From the NCBI GenBank assembly GCA_019359315.1, contig JAHHHO010000012.1:46627-110626 (forward strand): DNA of 64,000 nucleotides, in the 5' to 3' direction. Origin of the DNA: Myxacorys californica WJT36-NPBG1 (GTDB lineage Bacteria > Cyanobacteriota > Cyanobacteriia > Leptolyngbyales > Leptolyngbyaceae). Position numbers and translations under genes: made by a program. Of this stretch, positions 8,169 to 17,342 are shown piece after piece; the stretch's first letter is position 1, and the number at the start of each line of letters is the position of its first letter. The notes beneath the pieces were generated by a model. It made no database searches. It had not been told where the DNA came from and saw nothing but the letters and a program-made list of their open reading frames with translations.

Positions 8169-8180
8169 CGTAGAGGATAA

Positions 8181-11132
8181 CTATGAATTGGCGAATTCTT
8201 TTGTAGAGGCTTGCTGCAACTTTTCTTGCAAGTCACTCCAATGAACTCCGGCGAGACTAGGCAAGACGAGTTGTGCCGCTCCGACTCGTTCGACTGGACC
8301 TAAACCCAATGCCCACATGCCTGCGGCTAAAGCAGCTTCAACTCCTGCTGCCGCATCCTCAACCACAAGGCATTGGGCTGGCTCAATCTCAATGGCGTTT
8401 GCGGCGAACAAGAAGAGATCGGGGGCAGGTTTAGGACGCTCAACGCTGTAGCCATCTGCGATCGCATCGACGCGATCGGCGATGCCCAATTTCTCCACCA
8501 CAGGTCGCGCATTCTTACTGGCAGACCCGATCGCGGTTTTGATGCCCGCTTGCCGTAGTTCTTCTAATAGCGTTAACGCTCCCGGTAATAAGTCATCCGT
8601 GGAAACGTGTTCGATCGATTCGACGTAGTAACGATTCTTGCGATCCATCATCTCCTGCAATTGCGCTTCAGAATAGGGGCGATCGCCCACAATCAGCATC
8701 AGCGATTCTCGCCGGGACACACCGCGCAGAGCTTCATTCGCGTCTCGATTAAACGGAATGCCTTCCTCATCGGCGAGGCGCTGCCAAGAACGATAGTGGT
8801 ATTCTGCGGTGTCGGTGAGGACGCCATCGAGGTCAAAGATGACGCCGCGAACGGGGAGACTGGGCGTGGGATGGGGAAGTTTGGGTGTCGTCATAGCGTC
8901 TGATGGGGAGGGGATAGATTCTAGTGTAGGCTCGGGCCGGAGGTCGAAGTCGTGCCATTTGCCGCGCCAGTATAGACGAAACTTGAGGCGAGTCCAACCG
9001 GGGGGAAGATGACAATGAGCGATCGGGCTTTGATCTCCCAATTGAATGCCTCCAAATCCAAAGACCACAACCTGCCAAATGCCGCCTGCTGATGCTCCAT
9101 GAATGCCATCTGCGGCATTGCCACGGGTATCTTCGAGATCGACTAAGGCCGCTTGCATAAAGCGATCGTATGCCTCAATAGATTTGCCTAAATCAGACGC
9201 GAGAATCGAATGAATGGCTGGACCGAGGGAAGAACCATAGGTAATATCGGTGCGGGGAGCATAGTAGTTCCAGTTTTTCTCGACCGTTTCTAGGCTGTAG
9301 GGAGGCTCTTGCGATTGGCGCATGAGATAAAGCAACATCAGCACATCCGGCTGTTTGAGCACCTGTCGCTGATTGCCTTCTTCGATGCCGATGAGCGCTT
9401 GAATTGATTTTGTTCGGGGTTCGTATTCGTCTAAATTGATGTCTTTAAGGTCGAAGAATCCCTCAAACTGTTCGATCAAGCCAGATGGGCTTTGAAGAAT
9501 CCAGAGGTTTGTGGCGATATCTTGCCACCGCGATCGCCGCTCTGGTGTAATTTTTAATTTCTGATTCAGTTCGCTTAATCGTTGTGGATGGCATTGCTGT
9601 AGCCAATCATAAACATAGGCCGCTTTCTCTAAATGCCATTGAGCTAAGCGATTGGTAAACACACTATTGTTAACGTGTTCATGGTATTCATCTGCGCCGA
9701 TCACTTCACGGATCTCGTAGCGTTCGTCGCGGTTGCTCCACTCCACGCGGCTCATCCAAAACACAGCCGTATCTAGAATAATCTCGGCTCCGTAATCGCG
9801 CATCCAATCATCGTCGCCTGTGGCTTGCCAATAATTCCAAGACGCATAGGCAATGTCAGCGCTAATGTGTATCTCGCGATCGCGACACCAAATCCGAATA
9901 TCGTCGGCGTAAGGATCATTAGGCAACGCCCAACGCGGCGTCACTTCATCGCCCGTATCAGCGCTTTCCCACGAATACATTGCGCCCTTAAACCCGTAGT
10001 GAGCTGCTTTCCGTCGTGCGCCTTCGATTGTGTGATAGCGGTAGGTGAGCAGGTTTCGGGCGAGAGCGGGCTGCGTATAGGTGAAGAACGGCAGAATGAA
10101 AATTTCGGTGTCCCAAAAGACGTGACCGCGATAGCCAAATCCAGACAGCGTTTTTGCGGGAATGCTGACGTGCTCATCGTGTTTGGGCGCAGCAATCAGG
10201 AGTTGGAACAGATTGTAGCGCACCGCAAGCTGTGACTTGACATCGCCTTCAATCACGATATCGCTGTTTCTCCAGGTTCCGTCCCAAGCGTCTTGGTGCT
10301 GCGATCGCAGGTCGTCATAGCTGGGTAATTCTGCTAACTTGGTCTGCGCCGCTTGTGTTGGTGCTTCTGCCTCGCGAGACGTATAAACCGTGATCAAGTT
10401 CTCAATTGTTACTGTTTGTCCTGCTGATGCTGTGAATGTAGTCAGTAGCGTTGGATATCCTGGAACATTTGCTGTTTGCGGCGATGTCTCCGCTCCCGAC
10501 ATCGTCATGCCCGATGCCATTGCCAGTTCAATCCGCGAGGTGCGCGTTCGCACCCGTAGCCACACGCCATGTTTGTTTGTGCCCTGACCAATCGATTCCC
10601 AGTGATTGAACCCTTGATTTTCGGGATAGCCGCTAATACTCGCTTGGACTTCAATCTCGCCCTCAAAATCGACGGGTGTAATCTGACAGCGCAACGCCAG
10701 CACATGCTGATCGGCTAGACTAGCAAACCGCTCAAAGTGTAAATCGATCGTTTTTCCAGTGGGACTGCGCCAGCGCACCGAACGGTTCAAAATGCCATGC
10801 TGCAAATTCAAGCTGCGCTGGTAGCTCAAAATCTCGCCTTGATCGAGCCGAAAGCGATCGCCCTCGATCGCAATCACCAACGGTAACCAATCGGGGCAAT
10901 TGACCAATTCGGTGTAAACCACTGGAACGTGATCATAGACTCCATGAATCAAGGTGGCAGGTGTCGCTTGCGGGTAGCCTTCCTCGAAGCTGCCGCGTGT
11001 GCCCAAATAGCCGTTTCCAATTGTGAATACAGTCTCTCTAGTCTGAAGGAGGGCTGGCTCAAACTTCGGCTCGATCACCGTCCAGTCGCTGTAAATCAGG
11101 GATTGAGGGCGTTCGGTCATATTCATGGGCAA
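8181..11132 (-). CDS. GH65 glycosidase/phosphorylase fused to beta-phosphoglucomutase
   Basis: The 983-residue protein is a fusion. Residues 1 to about 735 form a glycoside hydrolase family 65 protein (N-terminal beta-sandwich, then an alpha/alpha barrel). The catalytic acid is E482 in GADEYHEHVNNSVFTN. Residues 763 to about 965 form a HAD-family beta-phosphoglucomutase with nucleophile D767 and acid D769 in VIFDLDGVL. A Pro-rich linker joins them near 745-762. GH65 phosphorylases split disaccharides such as maltose, trehalose or kojibiose into glucose and beta-glucose 1-phosphate, which the second domain would convert to glucose 6-phosphate. The fusion therefore suggests a channelled pathway. 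The substrate cannot be read from sequence. Starts at residue 1, 3 or 5 are all possible. The sucrose synthase gene lies just upstream on the same strand. Confidence 0.87.
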   Translation of the reverse strand: MPMNMTERPQSLIYSDWTVIEPKFEPALLQTRETVFTIGNGYLGTRGSFEEGYPQATPATLIHGVYDHVPVVYTELVNCPDWLPLVIAIEGDRFRLDQGEILSYQRSLNLQHGILNRSVRWRSPTGKTIDLHFERFASLADQHVLALRCQITPVDFEGEIEVQASISGYPENQGFNHWESIGQGTNKHGVWLRVRTRTSRIELAMASGMTMSGAETSPQTANVPGYPTLLTTFTASAGQTVTIENLITVYTSREAEAPTQAAQTKLAELPSYDDLRSQHQDAWDGTWRNSDIVIEGDVKSQLAVRYNLFQLLIAAPKHDEHVSIPAKTLSGFGYRGHVFWDTEIFILPFFTYTQPALARNLLTYRYHTIEGARRKAAHYGFKGAMYSWESADTGDEVTPRWALPNDPYADDIRIWCRDREIHISADIAYASWNYWQATGDDDWMRDYGAEIILDTAVFWMSRVEWSNRDERYEIREVIGADEYHEHVNNSVFTNRLAQWHLEKAAYVYDWLQQCHPQRLSELNQKLKITPERRSRWQDIATNLWILQSPSGLIEQFEGFFDLKDINLDEYEPRTKSIQALIGIEEGNQRQVLKQPDVLMLLYLMRQSQEPPYSLETVEKNWNYYAPRTDITYGSSLGPAIHSILASDLGKSIEAYDRFMQAALVDLEDTRGNAADGIHGASAGGIWQVVVFGFGGIQLGDQSPIAHCHLPPGWTRLKFRLYWRGKWHDFDLRPEPTLESIPSPSDAMTTPKLPHPTPSLPVRGVIFDLDGVLTDTAEYHYRSWQRLADEEGIPFNRDANEALRGVSRRESLMLIVGDRPYSEAQLQEMMDRKNRYYVESIEHVSTDDLLPGALTLLEELRQAGIKTAIGSASKNARPVVEKLGIADRVDAIADGYSVERPKPAPDLFLFAANAIEIEPAQCLVVEDAAAGVEAALAAGMWALGLGPVERVGAAQLVLPSLAGVHWSDLQEKLQQASTKEFANS

Positions 11133-11199
11133 GAGACTCCGGGTGAAAAGGACTGAGGGATGAGGGATGAGAATGGGGAGGGGATCGATAGATTGGTGC

Positions 11200-13668
11200 T
11201 TATCGCTCTCTAGAGAGGTGGTTTTCTAAAATAGTGGTGGCTCTGGGTTTGAAAATGAGATGGAAGATCAGTTCTAAATAGCGGAGGAGGGAGTCGCGGT
11301 TGTTGCGACGCAGATAATTCCAGAAGCTGTAGAGCTTGGTTGATAGTAAAAGCTGCTTGCTGTGTAACTGCCAATTGTAGTCGTCGTGAATGCGCTGAAC
11401 GGCGCGATCGCTAATCATGCGCCAATAATCAGGATCTTCATCACAGCGATCGAGAAAACCTCTGATCTTATAGGTCGTTGCTTTAAAGTCGGTTGGATTA
11501 ATTAAGAAGCCGTATTTATCATCTTGAATAATTTCCGAGGGTCCTCCAAATTCGGTGGCAAAGGTCGGTAACCCAGACACCATCGCTTCGAGAATGGTGC
11601 GCCCAAAGGCTTCAAACAGCGCAAAGTGAATGAAAATGCCATTGCGATCGGCAATCACTCGGTAGGTTTCACCCATGTCACGACTACTCATGCGGATGCC
11701 AACCCACCGAATCTTGCCGTGAAGATTGTATCGATTAATCAGCATGTGAAGTTTGTCGATTTGCTCTGCCTCCTCTTCGCTAACGGCTTCGTCAACATAA
11801 AGTTTGTTCGTCACCAAGACCAAGTTACAGCGCTCTTGTAATTCTAAATGTTCTGCAAAACACTGGACTAATCCGGTCAAATTTTTGCTCACGCTCATCG
11901 GAGCCAGTGATAAGAGCGGTCGCTTGGTCGGATCGTCGAGTTTTCCTAAGATATGAGGGTCTTCTTGCGTAAACAGTAGCTCAGCAATTCGGATGGTGCA
12001 TTCGTTGGAGCGCCGTTGCTTGTCTGAATATGGAAAGAAGGTGGCTTCGTCCACTCCGGGCGGAATGCGGTTGAATTTGGGGCTAAATAAATCAATGCCA
12101 TCGACCACGTGGTAGAGTCCCGGCATGGTGAAGTGTTTGTACGATTCATACTGTCCCAAGGCATCGGGCGTGCCAACGATCTCTTGATACGACGAGGCGA
12201 CAATAAAATCTGCCGCATTCATGCCGATCAGATCTGCTGTAAATTGAGCTGAAAAATGATATCGCGACTCGAGTTCGTGCCAATAGAGATTACTAAAGAG
12301 GTACTTGGGTTTTTCTAAGACGTGAGCAATATTGCAGTGCGTCACCTTGAGGCGTCGTGCCAGCAAGAAGGCGACCAAATTGCCGTCGCTGTAGTTGCCA
12401 ATGAGTAAGTTGGGACGCCCGCCCAAGTGTTTGACAAGCTCTGGTTCGGCGTCGATCGCAAAGGGTTCTAAGTAGGGTGAAATCTCGAATTTAGAAATCC
12501 AATTGTCAGTGACGGTGGGGTTAAATTCTCGAAATGGAACCCGTAAAATCCAGGCGTTCTGCGTTCCATCGACTGGCTCAACGCGCATCGCACACTGCGT
12601 GCCCTCGCAATTGGGAATCAGGCGCGTCAGAATCACGACATGGGGCTGAATGCCCAAAAACTCTAACCCCGCTAAGCGGATCTCTTCGTGCAAGGCTTTT
12701 TCTAAACTGCGGGCTTGTTCTAGCACATACACGACTTGCCCCATCGTTTCGGGGCGTCCCAGCACCACATTTTGTTGACCCACCCAGCCGTGAATCGACA
12801 CCAGCGCCACGCGAAAAACGGACGGAAATCGAGCGACAAAGGCTTCTAAGATCGCTGGCTCTGGTGTGGAGATGAAATAGTCGAGTAGCTCCAGGGTTTC
12901 TTGTGCCCGCCCTGCGCTGTTGCCCCATCCCGGCTCAAAGCCGAGTTCTTGCATTTTGGGATGGGAGAGTTCGTAGGCTTCGTGGCGCGATCGCGTCCCC
13001 AGGAGTTTAATCGCCTCTTTAATCTTTTTCACCAGTTCGTCTGCTGAACCAATCCGCTCGTTGATCATGAGCGGAATGTCATCGTGAGCATGATAAAGCA
13101 GAACCTTGTAAATGGTTTGCAACCAATACTGGGGATTGTCGGAAACCTGATTTGCCAAGTAGCGATTGAGGAATGCAACGCCCTGCCCAATGCTGCGTGA
13201 GTCGCTGATGCTGGGTTCGCTCTCGTAGAAGGAACTCAGATCGAGTTCGACTAGGCTAGGCTGATAGCGCCCGACCAAGCGATCGCGGACATCGAGCAAG
13301 GCGCTGACGCTCATCCTTGTCGGAGGATCGCTTAACTCCCGACTAAGCCGCCAAATCTCTTGACTGCCAATCCAAGGACGCAGCACGAGCCAAACTTCGT
13401 TGTCTTCTACAATCAGTTCGTGGGTGGTGTGAACTAGTCGACCAATAAATGACGAATGATAGAAATGAGCAGGCTTTTTCTGTTGCCGACAATCTTCTTC
13501 AAAGGTCCGGAGAATCTTGCTGTGCAAAAAGTAACGCTTTTCTAATCCCTCGGCTGCTGATTCCCCTGAGGCGGAGAGGGCATCAATCAGCCGACGCAGG
13601 GCGAGGGTTTCTTCGCGATCGTGGAGTATCGATTGAATAAGCTGATACATGACGGTCAATCCCAGCAC
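11200..13668 (-). CDS. susA: Sucrose synthase
   Basis: The enzyme reversibly splits sucrose with a nucleoside diphosphate into fructose and ADP- or UDP-glucose, linking sucrose to glycogen and polysaccharide synthesis. The 822-residue protein has the N-terminal sucrose-synthase region (about 1-250) and a GT4 glycosyltransferase region with the E-x7-E pair E686 and E694 (EAFGRTILEAMVSG). The segment MSVSKNLTGLVQCF corresponds to the nucleotide-binding loop. The length is typical (about 800-810). A Met at residue 7 (MYQLIQSIL) is the more likely start, because homologues begin there. It is 67 nt upstream of the GH65 fusion on the same strand, and the pair probably forms a disaccharide-use operon. 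Confidence 0.94.
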   Translation of the reverse strand: MLGLTVMYQLIQSILHDREETLALRRLIDALSASGESAAEGLEKRYFLHSKILRTFEEDCRQQKKPAHFYHSSFIGRLVHTTHELIVEDNEVWLVLRPWIGSQEIWRLSRELSDPPTRMSVSALLDVRDRLVGRYQPSLVELDLSSFYESEPSISDSRSIGQGVAFLNRYLANQVSDNPQYWLQTIYKVLLYHAHDDIPLMINERIGSADELVKKIKEAIKLLGTRSRHEAYELSHPKMQELGFEPGWGNSAGRAQETLELLDYFISTPEPAILEAFVARFPSVFRVALVSIHGWVGQQNVVLGRPETMGQVVYVLEQARSLEKALHEEIRLAGLEFLGIQPHVVILTRLIPNCEGTQCAMRVEPVDGTQNAWILRVPFREFNPTVTDNWISKFEISPYLEPFAIDAEPELVKHLGGRPNLLIGNYSDGNLVAFLLARRLKVTHCNIAHVLEKPKYLFSNLYWHELESRYHFSAQFTADLIGMNAADFIVASSYQEIVGTPDALGQYESYKHFTMPGLYHVVDGIDLFSPKFNRIPPGVDEATFFPYSDKQRRSNECTIRIAELLFTQEDPHILGKLDDPTKRPLLSLAPMSVSKNLTGLVQCFAEHLELQERCNLVLVTNKLYVDEAVSEEEAEQIDKLHMLINRYNLHGKIRWVGIRMSSRDMGETYRVIADRNGIFIHFALFEAFGRTILEAMVSGLPTFATEFGGPSEIIQDDKYGFLINPTDFKATTYKIRGFLDRCDEDPDYWRMISDRAVQRIHDDYNWQLHSKQLLLSTKLYSFWNYLRRNNRDSLLRYLELIFHLIFKPRATTILENHLSRER

Positions 13669-13912
13669 GAAAGGATCTCAGGTTCGGTAGTGAGAAAGAC
13701 ACTAGGAGCCTAAATCTTGTGATACTGGGTAAGCCTGTAGAATTCACCTAGCCTTTGGCTGATCTCCTCAACGTTGTGCCAAAGCTTTTGCTGATGAATT
13801 GAACGTCTGGAGGTGGAGCGATGACGTTCTTGAAGGTTGAGTAGACGATCGCAGTGGATAAAGAATGCTTTAATGACACACGTTAAAGGTTCAACGGTGC
13901 AAGTTTAAGGTG

Positions 13913-14245
13913 AGCTGATGCAGGTCTGAGGTTCGGCGTTGAACCTCAGAGGTGGGCTGACGCAGATCTGAGGTTCGGCGTTGAACCTCAGAGGTGGGCT
14001 GACGTAGGTTGAACATTCAAGCGCGAATGTCTGAGGTGGGTTGATGCAGGTCTGAGGTGGGCTGATGCAGGTCTAAGGTTCGTCGGTGAATATCAGAGGT
14101 GGGCTGATGCAGGTCTGAGGTTCGTCGGTGAATATCAGAGGTGGGCTGGCGTAAGTCTGAGGTTCAACGATGTAGGTCAGAGATGAGTTGACGTAGGTTG
14201 AACATTTAAGCGCGAATGTCTGAGGTTCAAGCGCTGTTGCAGCCG
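13913..14245. repeat. Array of 42-bp direct repeats with hairpin units
   Basis: The block is built of copies of a unit of about 42 bp, each containing GAGGTGGGCTGA followed by GCAGGTCTGAGGTTC. Copies start near 13951, 13993, 14036, 14057, 14099 and 14140, with half-units of about 21 bp in the middle. Several copies include TGAGGTTC-ggcgtt-GAACCTCA, an 8-bp stem with a 6-nt loop. A second motif containing GCGCGAATGTCTGAGGT occurs at about 14030 and 14210. On the minus strand, 42 bp equals 14 codons and the frame is open from about 14267 to 13905 except for one TAG at 14073. The sequence from 13669 to 13912 shows no gene. Confidence 0.85.
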
Positions 14246-14276
14246 CATCAACACCGAACCTCAACACATTGGAACG

Positions 14277-14769
14277 TTAGTTAGAAGCTGAAGCCATTTC
14301 AGGCGTTGCTTTAACTGACTTACCGCGAATTGCTTTGAACAAGCTGCCGAGTTGCTCTGCGATCGCTTTTAATCCGGGAGTCTTTTTAGAAGCGGTCTTC
14401 ACATAGTCGTAGACGGTGAGGCTGTTGCTCATCGCGTCGCTGCCGACTGCCATGAGAGTATCGTCTACCTGCTCACTCAGTTGGGTGAACAGCATCAGCA
14501 GTTCGGTGAGGTCGGTTGCGAGGTCATATTCCTTGGCAAAACGAGGGAGGTCAAAACTTGGCAGGAAGAATGTTGGGGTTGCTTTGCGCGGCGGTGAGGC
14601 TGTTTTGCACGAAGGCAAGGCGTTTGTCACCAAGCTTATAGAGGCGTTTGCGATCGTCGGCGCTCAGTGTGATCAGGAAGGGAAGCTTTTGTTGAATGAG
14701 GGCGATCGCTTGCTTGATTTCTTGCAGATCGGCATCGGAAAGGATTGCGTTAGGGTCGCGATAAGACAT
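14277..14769 (-). pseudogene. Conserved hypothetical gene broken by one frameshift
   Basis: Two overlapping minus-strand frames make one protein if a single base is removed. The N-terminal part starts at ATG 14767-14769 (MSYRDPNAILSDADLQEIKQ) and runs to NPNILPA. The C-terminal part resumes at SFDLPRFAKEYDLATDLTEL and ends at 14277. The join is near 14557-14562, where deleting one A of the AAGTTTT stretch restores about 163 residues. The restored protein is helical and matches the look of a cyanobacterial/Bacteroidetes conserved hypothetical family that I cannot name. It may be a true recent pseudogene or a sequencing error. Confidence 0.72.
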
Positions 14770-14901
14770 GGTAGAAGCGCTCAATAAAAATGTAAGGAAT
14801 GAGTGAAGGGAACGATCGTAGAATTCCCGAACAATAAAAGATAGGAACATTACAGGTAAGTTCGGGTACAACGGTAGAGGCTGACCAGAACGGGATGGAA
14901 A

Positions 14902-15243
14902 ATGAACGACAGCGATCGCGTCAGAATCGAAGCTTTTATTAACAACTGGACAGGCTCAAGCGGCAACGAGCGAGCCAACAGCCAGTCGTTCTTTGTGGAT
15001 CTCTGCGATGCGTTAGGGGTCAAGCGTCCTAACGCGAAGGGGAGTATTCTGGGTGATCCGTACTGCTTTGAGAAAGACGTTAAATTCTTTTCGCTTAATG
15101 GCCCAGTCACGAGCAAATTCATCGATTTCTACAAAGTCGATCACTTCATTATCGAAGCTAAGCTGGGAGGGCACTACACGCCACGATCGTATGTCGAGCG
15201 CTTAGTGCTTCAGGTAATGATGAAGCCGTTGAGCGAGAAATGA
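14902..15243 (+). pseudogene. Remnant of an MmeI-like restriction-methylation enzyme (N-terminal part, internal deletion)
   Basis: The first ~90 codons read RIEAFINNWTGSSGNERA, SQSFFVDLCDALGV and VTSKFIDFYKVDHFIIEAK. This is the start of the N-terminal DNA-cleavage domain of large MmeI-like type IIL/IIG enzymes, usually about 900 or more residues. The frame then jumps directly to HYTPRSYVERLVLQVMMKPL, a block that in such enzymes lies far downstream in the methyltransferase part, and ends at TGA 15241. Most of the nuclease-methyltransferase core is therefore deleted and the protein should be inactive. A second fragment, probably the C-terminus, lies at 16741-16971. Confidence 0.75.
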
Positions 15244-15321
15244 ATGAATATAGCCGCTGAGGCGAAGTAAAACCTCTTAGATAAAAATGATCATCTTGTA
15301 ACTTTAGAGTCTTATCAAACA

Positions 15322-16740
15322 ATGCATTTTTCTGAGAAAGACATACAGAACTACATTTGGGAAAATCGTGCAGACTGGGAAGCCCTCGTTGAGCCTCTTG
15401 AACTTCCTGACGTATACCAATTTTCTGATGACCTCTCAGATCTAACACCAGAACTTCTACTGCACAACCAGACTCTAGAGAGAGTAGAAGCAGTATATGA
15501 TTCTATTTCAGAATTAGAGCTTTTTGGATGTGAAGTTCCGTTAGAGAAAGCCTCTAATTCAACTATAAGAGCTGACTTTCTAACCTTATCTTCCCATGAA
15601 ACTAGCGTAGTAGTAATAGAGCTAAAAAAAAGCTTTCAAACTGAAAGACAAGCATTCACAGAACTTCTAGCGTACTCGAACCACCTAACGAATCTTTTTC
15701 CGGGTATGTGTAGAGAAGACATAACTTATGTTCTTATCTCACCGATGAATACAAGAATAGTGAGGGAAGCTTTCATTCAGACCCTTATCTTTGATAAACG
15801 TCCTATTTGCGCATTAGTTCCAAAGTTGTCCGATGAAAGTGATATATCAACCCTCAAACTTTGCCCCTGGATACCATCTTTAGAAGAGATGGTTAATTTC
15901 ACCCAGGCAGCTTTTCATCCATGTAATCTCGATGTTTGCAAAGTTGTATGGGAGTATTCTGAAAGAGTTTGGGATCCGCCAGTAAATGAGCCAATAAACG
16001 ATCAGTTAATCAACCAGCTTGACTCTGTGGCTTCAATGGCTGCTCAACTTATGGAGCAACAAGGAATTCACGGTTTTGCGTATTGTTCTCAGTTATGGTC
16101 CGAATTATCTCAATCCTTACCTTTTACTAATTCTTTAGTAATCGTAGGGTTAAACCCTTATGCAATTGCAAGTAGCATATATTCAAAGGAGAACGAGCGA
16201 GAAGAGGAAGAGCCAGAATTTTACACGCGTTACATTCCAGAGATCTCAGAGATTATTTTAGGCTTGTCAAAGTCAAAAAATACAAATAGCTATTCTGATG
16301 ATCCCTTGAGCCGACTTCACCATGGGTGGCGTTCACATCTCTTTAATATTGCGTTCAAAGCTGTAAGGCTTGCAACTAAGACAACAGACGGATGTCTTCA
16401 TATTGATTACGGCTCGATGACTTGGGCAGAATATCAGATGTTACCTATGGAGGACATTCACTGTACAAATTGTGCTGTGCGTGCCACTGGTATTGTTAGG
16501 GATCTATTCTGGAAAGTTGTGAATCTGGATTATGATGTTGCGGCGAAAGTAGGTATAAGAAATCATCCAGTTCATGAAGATATGTTTTACAGTGCAATCG
16601 AAGCTCTTAACAATAACTGGGATTTCCGTGATTTTATTAAACGTATGTTTGGTGAGAGCACAGACATAAATCTTCGTCCAATTATTAGCAATTTTCGTTC
16701 TTATGACGAAAACGATTCTTGTCTAGAGCCGCCATTCTAA
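15322..16740 (+). CDS. Predicted PD-(D/E)XK nuclease-like protein of unknown role
   Basis: The 472-residue protein has an N-terminal region with the shape of a PD-(D/E)XK fold: an early helix with E14, then RADFLTL with D85, VVVIELKK with E100-x-K102, and a helix RQAFTELLAYSNHL following it. That order resembles NucS/DUF91-type nuclease domains. The C-terminal 250 residues carry no motif I recognise, apart from a possible metal pair in HCTNCAV. The gene is AT-rich and has no HIP1 octamer, unlike its neighbours, which suggests recent acquisition. It lies between two remnants of a restriction-methylation gene. A defence role is possible but unproven. The start ATG is 15322, with no strong ribosome site. 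Confidence 0.7.
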   Translation: MHFSEKDIQNYIWENRADWEALVEPLELPDVYQFSDDLSDLTPELLLHNQTLERVEAVYDSISELELFGCEVPLEKASNSTIRADFLTLSSHETSVVVIELKKSFQTERQAFTELLAYSNHLTNLFPGMCREDITYVLISPMNTRIVREAFIQTLIFDKRPICALVPKLSDESDISTLKLCPWIPSLEEMVNFTQAAFHPCNLDVCKVVWEYSERVWDPPVNEPINDQLINQLDSVASMAAQLMEQQGIHGFAYCSQLWSELSQSLPFTNSLVIVGLNPYAIASSIYSKENEREEEEPEFYTRYIPEISEIILGLSKSKNTNSYSDDPLSRLHHGWRSHLFNIAFKAVRLATKTTDGCLHIDYGSMTWAEYQMLPMEDIHCTNCAVRATGIVRDLFWKVVNLDYDVAAKVGIRNHPVHEDMFYSAIEALNNNWDFRDFIKRMFGESTDINLRPIISNFRSYDENDSCLEPPF

Positions 16741-16971
16741 TCAATAGAATTTATTAACTTTCTCCTCTTCGCCATCCGCGATCGCCGTCCCACCCACGGT
16801 GGCGAGTGTCCATTTGCCCAAGTCACCGCCCAGTTCAAAAACGCCACCCGTCAAAAACAAGCAATACTCGACAGCCTTGAAAGCCTAGAAGAGTTAGGCA
16901 TTCTCGCTAGTCACGAAGACGAGAACCACATTCGCCACTGATATCTCGCAGACCTTCTCAAAGCGAGTTAA
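16741..16971 (+). pseudogene. Probable C-terminal remnant of the restriction-methylation gene
   Basis: The frame reads FINFLLFAIRDRRPTHGG, CPFAQVTAQFKNATRQKQ and ILDSLESLEELGIL, then stops at TGA 16939-16941. It continues as YLADLLKAS to TAA 16969-16971. A TGG-to-TGA change would explain the internal stop. The fragment resembles the small C-terminal helical domain with a FKxAxxxxxxxxLxxLxxLG pattern at the end of many type IIG methyltransferases. Together with the 14902-15243 fragment, it suggests that the 472-residue gene replaced or was inserted into the middle of that enzyme gene. There is no start codon of its own. Function is lost. Confidence 0.5.
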
Positions 16972-16979
16972 AAGCTAAA

Positions 16980-17007
16980 CAAATCTCAAGTTGACGCTTG
17001 AGATTTG
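16980..17007. repeat. Hairpin and half-repeat upstream of a toxin-antitoxin pair
   Basis: CAAATCTCAAG-ttgacg-CTTGAGATTTG is a perfect 11-bp stem with a 6-nt loop. The left arm and loop recur at about 17031-17051 (AAATCTCAAGTTGACGCT). There is no following T-run, so it is more likely an operator for the antitoxin gene at 17106, or a small repeat, than a terminator. Confidence 0.6.
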
Positions 17008-17105
17008 AATTAGAATCTCGACAAACCTAAATCTCAAGTTGACGCTCGATTATGATGGAGCTACTCGCTTGACACCGAAACTATTGCAATTCCTCCCCAG
17101 ACCTT

Positions 17106-17342
17106 ATGAGTCGATCGCTAACCATTTCCGACGAGCTTTACCAGCATCTAGAAACCACTGCCAAAGCACGTGGACTAGACAGCATTGAAAATTTGATTGC
17201 AGAACTCATTCAGAGAGAAACCGTTCTAATTCAGCATCGAGAAGCCATTGATCGGATCAATCAACGGCGTGAACAATTATTTGAGAGATATGGTGAGATG
17301 CTAGACAGCACAGACCTCATTCGAGAAGACCGAGACCGTTAA
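17106..17342 (+). CDS. VapB-like antitoxin
   Basis: The 78-residue protein starts with SRSLTISDELYQHLETTAKARGL, a short strand followed by helices as in ribbon-helix-helix antitoxins. The charged, probably flexible C-terminus would wrap the toxin. It overlaps the PIN-domain toxin gene by a TAATG junction (17340-17344), the usual arrangement for VapBC operons. Antitoxins of this type usually repress their own promoter. The hairpin and half-repeat at 16980-17051 are candidate binding sites. Confidence 0.75.
   Translation: MSRSLTISDELYQHLETTAKARGLDSIENLIAELIQRETVLIQHREAIDRINQRREQLFERYGEMLDSTDLIREDRDR

Noticed and set aside
12534..12928. 113- and 116-codon frames within the sucrose synthase gene
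   Set aside because: They are shadows of susA in other frames, with Arg/Ser-rich, non-protein-like composition.
13913..14245. CRISPR array
   Set aside because: Copies are adjoining or overlapping direct repeats with varying 21/42-bp periods and no unique spacers, and no cas genes are near.
14073..14267. 64-codon minus frame as a gene
   Set aside because: It is a by-product of the 42-bp repeat array and starts with GTG inside a degenerate repeat. Reported as a repeat and as a finding instead of a CDS.
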